NCBI GenBank assembly: GCA_013399695.1
Contig: VXAU01002296.1
Coordinates: 1,445,966 to 1,509,965, forward strand
Length of the DNA stretch: 64,000 nucleotides
Reading direction: 5' to 3'
Origin: Formicarius rufipectus
Taxonomy: Eukaryota; Chordata; Aves; Passeriformes; Formicariidae
The translations under genes were made by a program, and so were the position numbers. How positions within the stretch are numbered: the stretch's first letter is position 1; each line of letters begins with the position of its first letter. Below the pieces are notes generated by a model. It made no database searches, was not told the DNA's origin, and was given only the letters and a program-made list of their open reading frames with translations. Shown here in pieces: positions 62,301 through 64,000 of this stretch.

Positions 62301-64000
62301 CTGCTACTTTTCAGTTTGGGTTTTAAGATGGATTTCCAGTCTTTTCTGCAGTTTGTGCATTGCTCAAGGTCAGATAATGCTCTGCTAAAACAACAGAAAA
62401 TGCATAATGGCTATAATTTACTACAGAATAATTGCTGTTCCCTAACCCATTATACATGGAAAAGCTTTCAGGCCAATGAGACAAACAAACAAATAAGCCC
62501 ATTATACAGAAACCTGTGGGAGGAGGCATCTGGAGTATTCAGCTACAAAACAGAAGGAAGAAGGATGGTAGAACCACAGTAAAGTCTGTGTGAAACAGAA
62601 TAGTGTGAGGAACCCTGAAGAGAAAGGGAGAGAGGGAGTGGACAAGGATCATCACTTAGATTTGGAAACATTAATTTTGGTGTTTCAGAAAGCAATAGTG
62701 TTCCACTAGAGTTCATCTGAGAATATTCTACATTTTGTGTGTGTATATATATTCCATAATTACAGAGATAATAATTTCTATATTCACATCATGGATGCAT
62801 TATATTTGAAAAACTATTTCCACTTCCTATTTCCAGATGACCAGGGAATCCAGGCAACATCTGCCTACTCCAGGATCCCTTCCTACTGGATCTACCTGAG
62901 GGTATCATCTAGAATGCAAATGAATACTGCTGAATGTGCTTCCCTACTTTCAGCACTGGATCTGAAGTAGAGCACAGGCATTTGAGGCAGGAGGTGTGAT
63001 TTTACCACGTCAGCCTGCTCAGATAGTACTCAGGTGGTACTTTCCTTTGGAGACACCTGCAGGCCCCTCTTTTATAACATTGAGAGTCTCATCCTCCAAT
63101 GTTCCTATAACAGTTGCAGCATTTTCAGGGCTGAGCGTTCCATGTGAATCGCAAACCTAAGTTCGACTGGCACCTGACCCAGAGAAGGGCTCAAATTCAT
63201 CCTGGTGGAGATATCTATGCTTCCCATCTCATTCTGACAGCCTTTAAAACCATAAGTGGAAAATGACTGTAAGTCAGAATTGGTTTTCTGTAGTGAGAGA
63301 TCATATCTCTGGATGCCATTTGAGACAGCAAACACTTGAGGGTGAAGGTGTTCATAGCTACAGAGAGGGGAATAATATGTGTGATTGGTAGTATTTACTA
63401 GTCTGACTTACCTGGGATTCTTCTCATTGGAAAAAGAAAACACAAATGATGAACAAGACCAAACACAAATAGGCTTAGAAAAGAGAAGATCCATAGGGAG
63501 ATGCAGCAGTGTGAGCTCCCACGTGGAGCATACAAAGGGACCAAGCCTCAGTCTCCCACATGAACTCTCCATCCACTGAGCCTGAAACTCAGCCTTTGAC
63601 ACTGAGGGAGAGTTTCAGAATGAAGGGCTACTCCTACTGTCAGCCCTTCCGCAGGGAGCAGGAGCCACTTCCCTGGAGGGTGGGTGGAAGGGCCCAGCTG
63701 GTTCTCCATGCCACCAATGTAGGGTCCTCCAGGGTCAGGAAGAGGAGCAGGTATTGCAACTCCTTGGCTCTGCAGCATTCGTTTCCATTTATCTCCCTTC
63801 TCAGCATGCACAGTAGGGATCCTCCACAAGGACCTGCAGCCTCCGGGTGCCCTACAGAGCTTTTCTGGTTGTGTTGGGCTACCAGAGGCAGCTCTGCAGG
63901 CTGAACACTTGAAAATGAGTCACTGCTCGGCAGGACCAGTGTGCCAGCTGCAAACAGGAGGCAAGATACAATATTCCAAAGATGAAGAAAAAAAAAAAAA
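59307..64000. other. Intergenic, unique, with exon-like open stretches but no named gene
   Basis: No interspersed repeat recognised. Simple A- or T-tracts occur at about 61697-61711, 61988-62003, 62081-62099 and 63988-64000. Minus-strand stretches with splice-like edges at 61199-61263 and 63105-63357 are described in the findings but not called. The last kb is GC-richer with open frames on both strands. No caveolin sequence was seen. Confidence 0.5.
61988..62099. repeat. Poly(A)-rich tracts with one N
   Basis: Two A-rich runs about 60 bp apart. A single N at 62075 lies just before the second run, a probable low-quality or gap base. Confidence 0.9.

Noticed and set aside
62841..62905. + strand exon-like stretch between 'ctatttccag' and 'gagg|gtatca'
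   Set aside because: Donor is weak, the frame is short, there is no partner exon in phase and no family resemblance.

Overview
The window is nuclear DNA of a bird, most likely a songbird (passerine). The repeats support this: at least eleven CR1 LINE fragments, several with CR1-X type 3' tails; one short element with a tRNA-Ile-like head and a CR1 tail, the structure of the zebra-finch element TguSINE1; and three avian endogenous-retrovirus LTRs. Introns, splice sites and AATAAA signals are vertebrate in style. No bacterial, plasmid or CRISPR content was seen.

One known gene is present. Positions 1-114 and 1283-1474 (+) are the last two coding exons of TES (testin), encoding the end of LIM domain 2 and all of LIM domain 3, followed by a 3' UTR of about 1.25 kb or more with AATAAA at 2714, 3027 and 3062. 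In other vertebrates TES is followed by CAV2-CAV1-MET in the same orientation. No caveolin exon is recognisable here, so the remaining ~61 kb reads as TES-CAV2 intergenic DNA.

Layout: 1-3080 TES 3' end. 3.1-16.7 kb, AT-rich DNA with CR1 copies (5.8, 6.7, 10.8 and 14.7 kb), a degenerate LTR (11.4 kb) and the tRNA-headed SINE (16.6 kb). 16.7-33.5 kb, almost repeat-free apart from a GATA/GA microsatellite at 23.8 kb and TA repeats. 33.5-36.8 kb, two CR1 copies, a 595-bp exact duplication around a single N (probable assembly artefact) and a poly(A) gap. 36.8-40 kb, a GC-richer block with a CpG cluster near 38.9-39.2 kb. 40-48 kb, mostly unique. 48.1-59.3 kb, repeat-rich, with solo-like LTRs at 48.1 and 55.4 kb (the latter with a perfect 6-bp target-site duplication) and five CR1 pieces. 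59.3-64 kb, unique with exon-like open stretches.

The most interesting unexplained signal is a possible small two-exon gene on the minus strand at 57.19-57.89 kb. An ATG exon ending in a strong donor joins in frame across a 311-bp intron to an exon with a good tandem acceptor, giving a 129-residue frame with AATAAA signals about 320 bp downstream. I do not recognise its protein family. All calls were made by eye; no database search was run.
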